Assembly (NCBI RefSeq): GCF_000878195.1
Contig: NZ_JXST01000050.1
Span: 1 to 40,386, forward strand
Direction of reading: 5' to 3'
Length of the DNA: 40,386 bases
Origin: Mycolicibacterium llatzerense
GTDB lineage: Bacteria > Actinomycetota > Actinomycetes > Mycobacteriales > Mycobacteriaceae
Shown: positions 24,803 to 32,600 of the stretch, piece by piece
Position numbering within the stretch: the stretch's first letter is position 1
Layout of the letters: the number at the start of each line of letters is the position of its first letter
Translations under genes and position numbers: made by a program
Notes under the pieces: generated by a model
Database searches by the model: none
Seen by the model: only the letters and a program-made list of their open reading frames with translations
What the model was told of the DNA's origin: nothing

Positions 24803-25360
24803 ATGGATCGTTCGATGCGCGACCGCATGCTCGCTGGTGACCTCTACATTGCCGACGACCCCGAACTGATCCGCGACTCGCAACGCGCACAGCAGCTCAC
24901 TCACCGGATCAACGCCCTCGATCCCACCGACCTCGAGGAACGAAACCGCCTGCTTCGCGAACTCCTCGGCACATTCGGCGAGGGCAGCGAGATCCGTCCG
25001 CCGCTGCAGTGCGACTACGGATACCAAACCACCATCGGCGCGCGCACTTTCGCGAACTTCGGCCTCATTCTGCTCGACGTCGCCAAGATCAGCATCGGTG
25101 ACGACGTCCAGATCGGCCCCAATGTGCAGCTGTTGACGGCCACCCACCCCTTGGAGCCGAGCGTCCGCAGGGACAAGTGGGAAGCAGCCGAACCGATCAC
25201 GATCGGCGACAACGTGTGGCTGGGCGGCGGCGTCATCGTGTGCCCGGGCGTCACCATCGGCGCCGACACCGTCGTGGGAGCCGGTTCGGTGGTCACCCGC
25301 GACCTGCCACCTCGCGTCCTCGCGGTCGGCTCGCCGGCGCGGGTGATCCGCGAGTTGTAG
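24803..25360 (+). CDS. Sugar O-acetyltransferase (maltose acetyltransferase/NodL type)
   Basis: The 185-residue protein has an N-terminal Mac domain (RDRMLAGDLYIADDPEL) and a left-handed beta-helix built from hexapeptide repeats (ISIGDDVQIGPNVQL, ITIGDNVWLGGGVIV, VTIGADTVVGAGSVV). The catalytic histidine lies in LLTATHPL. It is a trimeric acetyl-CoA-dependent transferase acting on a sugar hydroxyl in the cytosol. The substrate may be maltose, glucose or a glycoside. It ends 8 bp before the stop of the convergent O-methyltransferase. Confidence 0.92.
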   Translation: MDRSMRDRMLAGDLYIADDPELIRDSQRAQQLTHRINALDPTDLEERNRLLRELLGTFGEGSEIRPPLQCDYGYQTTIGARTFANFGLILLDVAKISIGDDVQIGPNVQLLTATHPLEPSVRRDKWEAAEPITIGDNVWLGGGVIVCPGVTIGADTVVGAGSVVTRDLPPRVLAVGSPARVIREL

Positions 25361-25367
25361 GTCGGAA

Positions 25368-26006
25368 CTACACCCGAACGGTCAATTCCATACCCTTGTC
25401 GAGGGGAATCGGGACACTGACGTAACCACTCGCCGGCGCGTTGACGTAGTCGCGGTAGACGTGGTCAGGGTCGAGCCTGACGTTGTCTCCGAGAATCAGC
25501 GCGCCGGGCGCCAACACCGGCTCCAGGATCTTCAACACCGGCAAGTCCAGATCGGGCCAGCCGTCGAGAAGCACGAATTGCACTGGGCCCGTGACGGTCT
25601 CGAGGGTCGTGCGCGCGTCCCCTTCCAGAATCGTGATCAAGTCCGCAACGCCCGCCTCGGCGAACGTCGCGCGGGCTGCGGATATCTTCTGCGAACTCAT
25701 CTCCGTGGTGATGATCCGTCCGACACCGTTGTCCCGGACTGCAGCGGCCAGGTGCAGGGTGGAGATGCCATAGGACATCCCGTATTCCACGATGGTCGAG
25801 GGCTTCAGTGCGCGGACCAGGCTGTAAAGCAGCCGGCCCGAGTCAGGGGCCACAGAAAGGTAGAAGTCCTGGCAAATGTCGGCACGTTCGACGATGGCAT
25901 AGTCGGTCGGCGAAAGCCCTTGCCGCCGTTGATCATCCAATTTCGCATCGGCGAACAGGCGATCGATGATCGAGGCGTATTCCGGTCGGTTCAAGGTTGA
26001 GGTCAT
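25368..26006 (-). CDS. Class I SAM-dependent O-methyltransferase
   Basis: This 212-residue protein has the SAM-binding motif I (IVEYGMSYGISTLHLAAA), the acidic strand IITTEM, a motif with LITILEGDARTTL and LLDGWPDL. The pattern is that of small O-methyltransferases (catechol- or CcoAOMT-like). The substrate is unknown. It is divergent from a TetR gene with a 20-bp near-perfect palindrome in between, so expression is probably inducible. Confidence 0.85.
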   Translation of the reverse strand: MTSTLNRPEYASIIDRLFADAKLDDQRRQGLSPTDYAIVERADICQDFYLSVAPDSGRLLYSLVRALKPSTIVEYGMSYGISTLHLAAAVRDNGVGRIITTEMSSQKISAARATFAEAGVADLITILEGDARTTLETVTGPVQFVLLDGWPDLDLPVLKILEPVLAPGALILGDNVRLDPDHVYRDYVNAPASGYVSVPIPLDKGMELTVRV

Positions 26007-26017
26007 GCGATTTACAA

Positions 26018-26037
26018 TAGACGCAACGTTGTGTCTA
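26018..26037. promoter_or_regulatory. 20-bp operator between the O-methyltransferase gene and tetR
   Basis: TAGACGCAACGTTGTGTCTA is a palindrome with one mismatched pair (TAGAC-g-CAACGTTG-t-GTCTA). It sits in the 44-bp gap between divergent starts at 26006 and 26051. A TetR dimer would cover both promoters. Confidence 0.7.
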
Positions 26038-26050
26038 GTCTAGGGCTACG

Positions 26051-26701
26051 ATGGTGTTCAATCGAGCCATGGCAGACGCGCAACCACATCACGGAAACCG
26101 GCACGGTCGCAGTGAAGCCGCGCGGGAAGCCGTACTGCGCGCTGCTGATGATCTGCTCGTCGAAAAGGGCTTTTCCGGGGTCACCATCGAAGGCATCGCC
26201 AAAGCGGCAGGCGTCGCCAAGCAGACCGTCTATCGCTGGTGGGGCTCCAAGACAGAAGTCCTCATGGACGCATTCCTCGAAGATGCCGCCGCAGCTTTGG
26301 AGCCACCCGATACCGGCCGCCTGGACTCCGATCTGCGCGCACATCTGCGCGATACCGCGCACTTCCTCACCACCGATGACGCGGGCGTCGTCTACCGCGC
26401 ACTCATCGGACAAGCCCAACACGATTCGGAATTGGCACAGACCTTTCGATCCCGCTACCTCGATGATCAGCGCACCCGCGACCAGAAACCGTTCCTTCGC
26501 GCGATCGAACGCAATGAGCTGCCCCCCGAGACCGACGTGGCCGCGTTGGCCGAGTGGCTCGTCGGCCCGATTCATCATCGCGTGATCGTGACGGGCGAAC
26601 CGATAGACGACACGTTCCTCGACGCCGTTGTCGACGTGGTCCTGACAGTGTCGGCATCGAGTCGCAAGAAGGTGTCATCCAACCCAGAGCCGGCCAGCTA
26701 G
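26051..26701 (+). CDS. TetR/AcrR family regulator
   Basis: The 216-residue protein has the TetR HTH at about 24-68 (VTIEGIAKAAGVAKQTVYRWWGSKTEVLMDA), and a TetR C-terminal domain with RYLDDQRTRDQKPFLRAIERNELP. It is divergent from the O-methyltransferase; the shared palindrome makes it the probable repressor. ATG 26051 is used; an ATG at 26069 would shorten the N-terminus by six residues without touching the HTH. Confidence 0.9.
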   Translation: MVFNRAMADAQPHHGNRHGRSEAAREAVLRAADDLLVEKGFSGVTIEGIAKAAGVAKQTVYRWWGSKTEVLMDAFLEDAAAALEPPDTGRLDSDLRAHLRDTAHFLTTDDAGVVYRALIGQAQHDSELAQTFRSRYLDDQRTRDQKPFLRAIERNELPPETDVAALAEWLVGPIHHRVIVTGEPIDDTFLDAVVDVVLTVSASSRKKVSSNPEPAS

Positions 26702-26735
26702 GGCTCCGCAAGCCGAAGGCCGCCATGCAAGGCAA

Positions 26736-26751
26736 TTTACCGTGGTGTAAA
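26736..26751. promoter_or_regulatory. Palindrome TTTAC-N6-GTAAA just before a small gene
   Basis: TTTAC (26736-26740) and GTAAA (26747-26751) flank six bases and end one base before ATG 26753. This AT-rich dyad between two GC-rich genes looks like an operator or part of a promoter. Confidence 0.4.
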
Positions 26752-26752
26752 T

Positions 26753-27031
26753 ATGTCTCTTGTGACTGAAGATGCCGATGTGGCACAGGCTCGGGCATTG
26801 CGCGCGGAGCTACGCAGGCATGCGTGGGACCTGGCGTCCAGGCTGTCCCGGGTTGAGTCGCTACCGGATGCGTCGGCGTGGTCTGAGCGGGCGCGATCGA
26901 TGCGGCGACGCGCCCGCGACCTCCGCCGCGACCTCGACGAGGCCAGGTTCCTGATCGATCGGTTGCATGCCCGGTTCCCCAGCATCGACGCAGCGGGCGC
27001 CTCGACGGATACGCCGTCCCCAAGTTATTGA
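26753..27031 (+). CDS. Small Arg-rich helical protein, unknown function
   Basis: The 92-residue frame is mostly helix with many Arg, Ala and Leu residues (RALRAELRRHAWDLASRL, then RARSMRRRARDLRRDLDEAR), compatible with a short coiled coil, ending in a polar tail. No family is recognised. Composition and frame fit a real gene, and it occupies the whole gap between the TetR and oxidoreductase genes, with an AT-rich upstream palindrome. It is probably cytosolic, as no signal peptide is visible. Confidence 0.6.
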   Translation: MSLVTEDADVAQARALRAELRRHAWDLASRLSRVESLPDASAWSERARSMRRRARDLRRDLDEARFLIDRLHARFPSIDAAGASTDTPSPSY

Positions 27032-27040
27032 GAACCCTCA

Positions 27041-27068
27041 TTGACAATTGCTCCTAGATGATTAACAG
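27041..27068 (+). promoter_or_regulatory. Sigma-70-type promoter before the LLM oxidoreductase
   Basis: A perfect -35 TTGACA (27041-27046) is followed after 15-17 bp by TTAACAGT-like sequence (27062-27069) usable as a -10. The stretch is clearly more AT-rich than its surroundings and lies 30-57 bp before ATG 27098. Confidence 0.45.
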
Positions 27069-27097
27069 TGCTAAGCGTCTCTAATGAAAGGCGCACT

Positions 27098-28189
27098 ATG
27101 AGCACGCCAGACCAGCTCAACGAGCTCGGCTACTACGCCGTCACCCGGCACCCCGCCGATGCCCGGGTGGTGCTGCCCGAGGCCCGGGCCGCCGAGGCGC
27201 TCGGTCTGGGCTCCTGCCACATCGGCGAGCGCTTCACCGTGAAGGACGCCGGCGTCCTCAGTGGCGCCGTGGCGGGCGCCAGCACGACGCTGGGCATCGC
27301 GCCGTCGACCAATCACCACACCCGTCACCCCACCGTGACCGCGACCATCGGGTCGACGATGCACGCACTGACCGAAGGCCGGTTCGCCATGGCGTTCGGC
27401 CGCGGGATGGGACCGTACTGGCAGGCGATCGGGCTGCCGGTGGTCACCGAGGCCCGCCTGCGCGACTTCTTCGGCATCCTGCGCCGGCTCTGGGCCGGCG
27501 AGATGATCCTCAATCACGATGGCCCGGCCGGGAAATGGCCCATGCTGCGCCACGTGAACGGCCTGGACGACGGACCGCCGATCGGCCTGGTGGCAGTCGG
27601 CCCGAAGACCATGGAGCTCGCCGGCGAGATCGCCGATTTTGTTGTCCTGCATACCTTTTTCTCCGATGAAGCGACGGAGAAGTCGGTTGCCGCGGTCCGC
27701 CGGGGCGCCGAGAAGGCGGGCCGGGACCCCGACAGCGTCCGCATCTGGGCATGTCTGGCGACGGTGCCCGACGCGTTGTCCGAGGACGACCAGATCCGGC
27801 GTGGTGTCGGGCGGCTCGCGACCTATCTGCAGGCCTACCCGGATGTGCTGGTCTCGGCCAACGGCTGGGATCGCGCGACGTGGGACCGCATCCGCCAGTC
27901 CGACCTGTTCACCGATGCGGCCACCGCCGGACCCATCGATGCCAGTGCGTCGTTCGAGACGCTACAGCGGATCGCCGAGTTGATCCCCACCGAATGGCTG
28001 GACGCCGTCGCCAAGGGGTCGCCGCAGGACTGCGCGAAAACCATTGCCCGCCAGTTTGATCTGGGCGTGCACTCGGTGATCATGCACGGAGCCAGCCCGC
28101 ACGAGCTCGCACCCGTGGTCGAGGCCTACCGCGCCAACCGACCGACGCTGCACCGTGCGGTCGCGGCGAACCCCGGTCGATTTGCCTGA
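27098..28189 (+). CDS. LLM-class F420-dependent oxidoreductase
   Basis: The 363-residue protein has the TIM-barrel pattern of the luciferase-like monooxygenase superfamily: GLGSCHIGERF near the start, the SGAVAGASTTLGIAPSTNHHTRHP strand, FAMAFGRGMGPYW, FFGILRRLWAGE, and PPIGLVAVGPKTMELAGEIADF. In mycobacteria such proteins usually use coenzyme F420. The substrate is unknown. ATG 27098 is chosen because GAAAGG lies 6-11 bases upstream; a GTG at 27068 is less likely. The TetR gene downstream overlaps it, so the two are co-transcribed. Confidence 0.88.
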   Translation: MSTPDQLNELGYYAVTRHPADARVVLPEARAAEALGLGSCHIGERFTVKDAGVLSGAVAGASTTLGIAPSTNHHTRHPTVTATIGSTMHALTEGRFAMAFGRGMGPYWQAIGLPVVTEARLRDFFGILRRLWAGEMILNHDGPAGKWPMLRHVNGLDDGPPIGLVAVGPKTMELAGEIADFVVLHTFFSDEATEKSVAAVRRGAEKAGRDPDSVRIWACLATVPDALSEDDQIRRGVGRLATYLQAYPDVLVSANGWDRATWDRIRQSDLFTDAATAGPIDASASFETLQRIAELIPTEWLDAVAKGSPQDCAKTIARQFDLGVHSVIMHGASPHELAPVVEAYRANRPTLHRAVAANPGRFA

Positions 28190-28871
28190 GCACGCGGCCC
28201 GGGATTCCCCGCAGGCGGCCCTGGCCCGGGAGCAGTGGCAGGCCGTCGTCACCCAGTCGGGCGCCGGCACCAAGCTCAACAAACGCGGCCTGGAAACCAG
28301 GGCGCGCCTGCTCGACGTCGCCATCCGTTGTCTGGCCGACAGCGGTGGCGAGCCGGTGTCGGCGAACCGCATCGCCAAGGATGCGGGCGTCACCTGGGGC
28401 ACGGTGCAGCACCAGTTCGCCGACCTCGACGGGCTCTGGGTTGCGGTCATCACCGAAATCCATTCCCGCAGTTGGTCTTCTGGTCCGGAAACGCCGCGCA
28501 GCGGCACCTTGCGGGAGCGGGTGGAAGGGGCCATCGAATCCGTCTGGCGCTACTTGGATACCGCGGAGGGACGAGCCCTGACCGCACTGCGCACGTCACT
28601 GCCGGCGCGGCGTTCCGATATCGCCGCCGAATACCCGCGCACCGCAGCGGCTTTCGCGGCCCGTGAGCTCGACTGGATTCAGGGTTTCGACTATCTGATG
28701 GACGGGCTCGACGTCGACCCGGACCAGTTGCATCGCGTGCGATGCCTGCTGCCCGCCGCGATCCGCGGTCTCAGCAACGAACGGCAGATCGGTTTCACCT
28801 CGGATCTCGACGTCGCCCGCGCGGCGCTGACCGATGCCGTCGTCGCGTTGCTGACCCCGCCGCGACGGTAG
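28155..28871 (+). CDS. TetR family regulator overlapping the LLM oxidoreductase gene
   Basis: The 238-residue frame has a TetR HTH at about 68-95 (VSANRIAKDAGVTWGTVQHQFADLDGLWVAV) after an unusually long N-terminal arm of about 45 residues. The GTG at 28155 overlaps the previous gene by 35 bp; a TTG at 28182 would give a shorter start and an 8-bp overlap, which is also plausible. Co-transcription suggests it autoregulates the oxidoreductase operon. Confidence 0.82.
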   Translation: MRSRRTPVDLPEHAARDSPQAALAREQWQAVVTQSGAGTKLNKRGLETRARLLDVAIRCLADSGGEPVSANRIAKDAGVTWGTVQHQFADLDGLWVAVITEIHSRSWSSGPETPRSGTLRERVEGAIESVWRYLDTAEGRALTALRTSLPARRSDIAAEYPRTAAAFAARELDWIQGFDYLMDGLDVDPDQLHRVRCLLPAAIRGLSNERQIGFTSDLDVARAALTDAVVALLTPPRR

Positions 28872-28971
28872 CGGCAAACCATACGGAGATATTTTCCTAG
28901 GTCCGCCGGACTGTTCGCTGATAGCATCTGACCTGCATGTTTTTGCACCGTGTGGCTAATCGGAGGCTGCC

Positions 28972-29319
28972 ATGGCTAGCGAAAAGTTGAACCGGACCGT
29001 GACGTTGTCATTGGTGGCGCTGGCGGCGACCACGGGTGTCACGTTGGCCACCGCCTCGTCGGCTGCGGCTGCGCCGGCAACCTGCGAAACGGGTTGCGAC
29101 GTCGGTGGCATCAATACCGCCCCGCCCCCGTTCCTGAAGCTGAACGCACCGTTCATCAAATTCTGGAACATGCAGAAGGTGAACTTCCCGTTCATGAAGT
29201 TCGACAACCTGCAGAAGTTCGACAACTTGCAGAAGGTCAACGTCTTCCAGAAGTTCAACGTGTTCCAGAAGATCACTGGCGCACCATCGCTTTCGATCAC
29301 CAACCCGTTCCACAAGTGA
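28972..29319 (+). CDS. Small exported protein with four QK-containing hexapeptide repeats
   Basis: The 115-residue protein has a Sec signal peptide (about 1-34, cleaved after ASSAAAA). Its mature part has a close cysteine pair (C38, C42), a Pro/Phe/Lys-rich segment (PPPFLKLNAPFIKFW) and four tandem hexapeptides at 78-101: DNLQKF, DNLQKV, NVFQKF, NVFQKI. A related NMQKV lies earlier. The alternating hydrophobic and lysine residues suggest an amphipathic, membrane- or envelope-binding strand or helix. I do not recognise a family. It has a good ribosome site (CGGAGG, 28961-28966). Its TGA overlaps the GTG of the methyltransferase (GTGA), so the two are translationally coupled. Confidence 0.75.
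   Translation: MASEKLNRTVTLSLVALAATTGVTLATASSAAAAPATCETGCDVGGINTAPPPFLKLNAPFIKFWNMQKVNFPFMKFDNLQKFDNLQKVNVFQKFNVFQKITGAPSLSITNPFHK
29203..29274 (+). repeat. Four tandem 18-bp units in the small exported protein gene
   Basis: Units of 18 bp begin at 29203, 29221, 29239 and 29257 and share the core xAC-xxx-xTx-CAG-AAG-xTC, encoding the QK hexapeptides. The first pair and the second pair are most alike, suggesting two rounds of duplication. Confidence 0.85.
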
Positions 29320-30773
29320 CCGAAGCCGGCGCACGACTGGTCGATTGCGCCGCAGACCTCGGCAAGGTGCTCGCTGCCGCGCGCTACTCACCGAGCGGGC
29401 TCGGCAGCGGCCGCATCGCGCCGAATCCCCTTGAGGCGGTTGTGCTGGCGCACCGCCTGGGCTCCGATCCACTGGCCACCCTGGTCAACCTGTTCCTGGC
29501 CGGCCTGGCGGTGCCCACCGCCGACGCAGCGGGGGCGCTACACCCACTGAACATCGACGACCTGGTCGACGCCTGCCTGCTCACCCGCAGCGACGACCAT
29601 GTGCAGGCGACGATGTGCATCGGGTGGGCCGACGACATGCTCGTCGCCCACGATTGGCAGGACGGGCGCCCGACCGGCCGGGAACACGTCGTCGCCGTCG
29701 CGCAGGCGTCCATGACGTTGGCCGACCTCACGGTGCGCCTCCCCGACGTCGATGCGCTCGACGTCGGCACCGGCGGTGGTGTGCAGGCGTTCCAAGCCGC
29801 CGGCCACGCTGCCCACGTGACAGGTACCGACGTGAACACCCGAGCATTGCGGCTGGCCGAGTTCGGCGCGGGACTCAACGGCCTGTCGAATGTCACTTGG
29901 CGCGAAGGCAGCCTGCTGGAACCCGTCGGCGATCAGACTTTTGACCTGATCACGGTGAATCCGCCATTCATCATCTCGCCCGACAACACCTACCTGTGGC
30001 GCGACGCCGGTCAGGCAGCCCGCAAGCCCGGCAGCCTGGGCCAGCAGCTGGTTCACGACATCGCGCCGCGGCTGCGCACCGGGGGCTGGGCCACCATGCT
30101 GGCGAGTTGGCCGCATCCGGCGGACGGCGATTGGGTGGCGCCGGTCCGCTCGTGGTTCGCGGAGTCAGGTTGCGACGCTTGGGTTCTGCGGTTCGCGACG
30201 CATGATCCCATCGAGCATGCCGAGACCTGGCTGGTGCAGAGCGTGCACGCAACCGCCGATTTCGCGGCCGCCCTCGATCGCTGGCTGGCGTTCTATCGCG
30301 ACCAGGGCATCGAGGCGCTGACGACCGGCGCAATCATCATGCAGCGCAATGACACTCGGACCGAGCACCTGTGGACCGACGAAATGCCGGGCTCCCCCAC
30401 GGGGTCGGCCAGTGATCAGATTCAACGGGTGTTCGCGCACCGGCGACGGCTGGCCCAGCTGACCGACGAGGACCTGCTCGACGCGGTGCTGACCCCGCTG
30501 CCCGGTAACCGGTTGGACCAGACGTTGTCCCGTGGGGACGGCGGCTACGAACCGGCGCCGACGCAGCTGTGGACCCTACCGGGGCTCAGCGTGTGCGCCA
30601 CGGTATCTCCGGTAGCGCTCCCTGTGGTGCTCGAGCTCGACGGGCGACGGCCGCTGCGCGACCTCATTGTCGCCGCAGCGGACGCGACCGGCTTCGCCCC
30701 CGATCAGATCAGGACCGACGCCCTCAGTACCGCCACCCGGCTGATCGAACTGGGCCTGGTCGACTGGAACTGA
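29316..30773 (+). CDS. Class I SAM-dependent methyltransferase (methyltransferase-small / NPPF type)
   Basis: The 485-residue protein has a helical N-terminal region (about 1-135), then a Rossmann methyltransferase with ALDVGTGGGVQAFQAAG (motif I), TGTDVNTRALRLAEF, and the catalytic NPPF motif (ITVNPPFIIS). A C-terminal extension of about 200 residues with winged-helix-like character follows. NPPF marks N-methyltransferases acting on amide or base nitrogen, such as PrmC-like or RlmG/RsmC-like enzymes, so ribosomal RNA or a protein glutamine are candidate substrates. GTG 29316 overlaps the stop of the exported-protein gene; the frame is open further upstream but lies inside that gene. It meets the next gene tail to tail with a 3-bp gap. 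Confidence 0.85.
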   Translation: MTEAGARLVDCAADLGKVLAAARYSPSGLGSGRIAPNPLEAVVLAHRLGSDPLATLVNLFLAGLAVPTADAAGALHPLNIDDLVDACLLTRSDDHVQATMCIGWADDMLVAHDWQDGRPTGREHVVAVAQASMTLADLTVRLPDVDALDVGTGGGVQAFQAAGHAAHVTGTDVNTRALRLAEFGAGLNGLSNVTWREGSLLEPVGDQTFDLITVNPPFIISPDNTYLWRDAGQAARKPGSLGQQLVHDIAPRLRTGGWATMLASWPHPADGDWVAPVRSWFAESGCDAWVLRFATHDPIEHAETWLVQSVHATADFAAALDRWLAFYRDQGIEALTTGAIIMQRNDTRTEHLWTDEMPGSPTGSASDQIQRVFAHRRRLAQLTDEDLLDAVLTPLPGNRLDQTLSRGDGGYEPAPTQLWTLPGLSVCATVSPVALPVVLELDGRRPLRDLIVAAADATGFAPDQIRTDALSTATRLIELGLVDWN

Positions 30774-30776
30774 CTG

Positions 30777-31433
30777 TCACTCAACGCGATCGGTAGTCGC
30801 CGGCCCGAACAGGTACAGCTGATCAAGTACCGGCGCCGGGTCACCCGACCAGGCCATGGCCGCCATCTGACTGCGGCTGCGCCGCCCCGTGCGCCAGCGG
30901 ATCGATTCGAATCGCGTGGTCTTCAGATCGATCGCCGGGTCCCCATCCGGACCACAGCGGTACTCGCCGTCCTCGACGATGACCCGCACCGGCACCGGCG
31001 TCTCCAGCATGCGCAGCAGTTGATCGGAAACACTCTGCACGGCAGCGGAATCCCGCACACCCGGCCGGCCGAGCGCGTCCCGGATGTCGTGTTCGCGGAC
31101 GACGATGTCGCCGAGGGGCGGGGCGATGCCCTCCCGGGCCAGCCGCGGCATTTCCGTTGCCGCTTCGCCCCAGGCGCGCAGGATGTCGTCCACGCCGCGC
31201 CCGTCGAACCGGGCCACTTGGGCTGCCGTCTGCGCGTCGGTGGGCGGTGCGGCCGGGCGGCCCGCAGCCCAGTCCTGTGCGACTCCGGCCATATGTGCGA
31301 GTACATCCCGCACCGACCAGCCAGGGCAGGCGGCGACCGCCGCATCTGCCGAAGCACCTGGCGCACTGACCAATTCGATGATGCGGTCCAGGGTCTGCTG
31401 GTACAGCACCGCGAGTTCGGATTCATCGCTCAC
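30777..31433 (-). CDS. Maleylpyruvate-isomerase-like (TIGR03083-type) protein
   Basis: This 218-residue protein opens with the DinB-like bundle (ELAVLYQQTLDRIIELV) and has ACPGWSVRDVLAHMAGVAQDW with the CPGW motif and His, then VREHDIRDALGRPG with a second His. It is related to, but distinct from, the protein at 10029-10778. A mycothiol-dependent or simply hydrophobic-ligand role is possible; the substrate is unknown. Its ATG overlaps the end of the DUF899 gene by 11 bp, so the two form an operon. Confidence 0.82.
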   Translation of the reverse strand: MSDESELAVLYQQTLDRIIELVSAPGASADAAVAACPGWSVRDVLAHMAGVAQDWAAGRPAAPPTDAQTAAQVARFDGRGVDDILRAWGEAATEMPRLAREGIAPPLGDIVVREHDIRDALGRPGVRDSAAVQSVSDQLLRMLETPVPVRVIVEDGEYRCGPDGDPAIDLKTTRFESIRWRTGRRSRSQMAAMAWSGDPAPVLDQLYLFGPATTDRVE

Positions 31434-32181
31434 AGGAGTCGCACCCTTCTACGCGCGGCGGACGGGGATCATTGGGCTTGCTGGGGTCGGGGTCGCCGAA
31501 CCAGCGGGAGGGTTGGTGCTCGCCGTAGGTGTCGTGCCAGTCCCACCATTCGTAGGGCGCGTCCTGCGGGTACCCGGGTGGGGAGTCTTCCCAGGTCTCC
31601 TGCCGGCCCAGCGCCGTCATGTCGAGGTAGCTCCACGAGCTGCCCAGTGCTTCGTCGCCGCGGCTGTTGATGAAGTAGGTGCGGAAGACGGCGTCGCCAT
31701 CCCGGATGAAGGCGTTGGTGCCGTGCCACTCGTGCACGCCGAAGTCGACGTCGAAGTCGTCGGTGATGGTGTACCAGGGCATCTTCCAGCCCATCTTGGC
31801 CGTCATCCGCGCGATGTCGGGCTGCGGCGCACGTGACGCGAACGCCAGCGTGGTGTCGCGAGCGTTGAGATGCGCGACGTGTCCCACGTTGTCGGCAATC
31901 ATCGAACAGCCACGGCACGCGTGCTCGGGCCAACCCTTGACGCCCTCTTCGAAGAACGCGCGGTAGATGACGAGTTGCCTTCGCCCACCGAATAATTCGG
32001 TCAGGCTCAGTTCACCGTCGGGTCCCATGAACGTGTAGTCCTTGGTGACCGGCGTCCAGGGCATGCGGCGCCGCATCGCGGCCAGTTGGTCCCGCTGCCG
32101 GGTCGATTCTTTCTCCGCAACGAGCATTTTCTCGAGCGCGGCGTCCCACTCGGCCGCTGTCACGATTTCGGGTTTCTGCAT
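31423..32181 (-). CDS. DUF899 (thioredoxin-like) family protein
   Basis: The 252-residue protein has the DUF899 layout: N-terminal helix (WDAALEKMLVAEKESTRQRDQLAAMRRRMPW), a TFMGPDGELSLTELFGGRRQLVIYRAFF stretch with thioredoxin-like strands, a CRGCSM dithiol-type site, and DFGVHEWHGTNAFIRDGD. The function is unproven; a peroxiredoxin- or thioredoxin-like redox role is suggested by the fold and CxxC. It has an excellent ribosome site (AGAGGAGG). DUF899 genes often sit next to ArsR and SRPBCC genes, as here (divergent at 32268). Confidence 0.88.
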   Translation of the reverse strand: MQKPEIVTAAEWDAALEKMLVAEKESTRQRDQLAAMRRRMPWTPVTKDYTFMGPDGELSLTELFGGRRQLVIYRAFFEEGVKGWPEHACRGCSMIADNVGHVAHLNARDTTLAFASRAPQPDIARMTAKMGWKMPWYTITDDFDVDFGVHEWHGTNAFIRDGDAVFRTYFINSRGDEALGSSWSYLDMTALGRQETWEDSPPGYPQDAPYEWWDWHDTYGEHQPSRWFGDPDPSKPNDPRPPRVEGCDSCER

Positions 32182-32209
32182 GGTGTTCCTCCTCTACAGA
32201 ATCATTAAA

Positions 32210-32275
32210 CAACTTTGTTGAATATCTCTATTCCAGCAGAGCATGATCCATCGCTATAGTCAACAAGATGGTTGA
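32210..32275. promoter_or_regulatory. Two CAAC...GTTGA boxes in the DUF899/arsR divergent promoter
   Basis: CAAC-TTT-GTTGAA (32210-32222) and TCAAC-N6-GTTGA (32260-32275) share the same half-sites. The second spans the start codon of the ArsR gene (32268). ArsR-type repressors commonly bind such AT-rich dyads over their own promoter. Confidence 0.5.
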
Positions 32276-32600
32276 AGATCAACTGCTGGATCGGGCCTAT
32301 GCCGCCTTGGCCGATCCGACGCGCCGATGGCTGCTGGAGACGCTGCGGCAAGGCGATGCGCGCATCACCGATCTGGCCGCACCGTTGCCGATGACGTTCG
32401 CCGGCGTCTCCCGCCATATCGGCGTGCTGGAATCGGCGGGCCTGGTGCAACGCGATGTTCGCGGCCGGGAACGCTGGGTGTCCCTGCGCCCCGATGGGCT
32501 GACCGTGGCGCAGCAGTGGATCAACGAACAATCCAACTTCTGGTCGGTGCGGGCAGACGCCCTCGCTGACCGCTTGCGCCGCAAAGGGAATGGCCAATGA
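32268..32600 (+). CDS. ArsR family transcriptional regulator
   Basis: The 110-residue winged-helix protein shows the ArsR pattern: AYAALADPTRRWLLETLRQGDARITDLAAPLPMTFAGVSRHIGVLESAGLVQRDVRGRERWVSL. No cysteine metal-binding site is visible, so it likely senses something other than metal. This is the subtype that commonly pairs with an AHSA1/SRPBCC partner. Its ATG overlaps a dyad. Its last codons overlap the next gene by 4 bp (ATGA), so the two are translated together. Confidence 0.93.
   Translation: MVEDQLLDRAYAALADPTRRWLLETLRQGDARITDLAAPLPMTFAGVSRHIGVLESAGLVQRDVRGRERWVSLRPDGLTVAQQWINEQSNFWSVRADALADRLRRKGNGQ

Noticed and set aside
29094..29315. N-terminal extension of the methyltransferase frame
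   Set aside because: Lies within the exported QK-repeat gene, which has a signal peptide and ribosome site.
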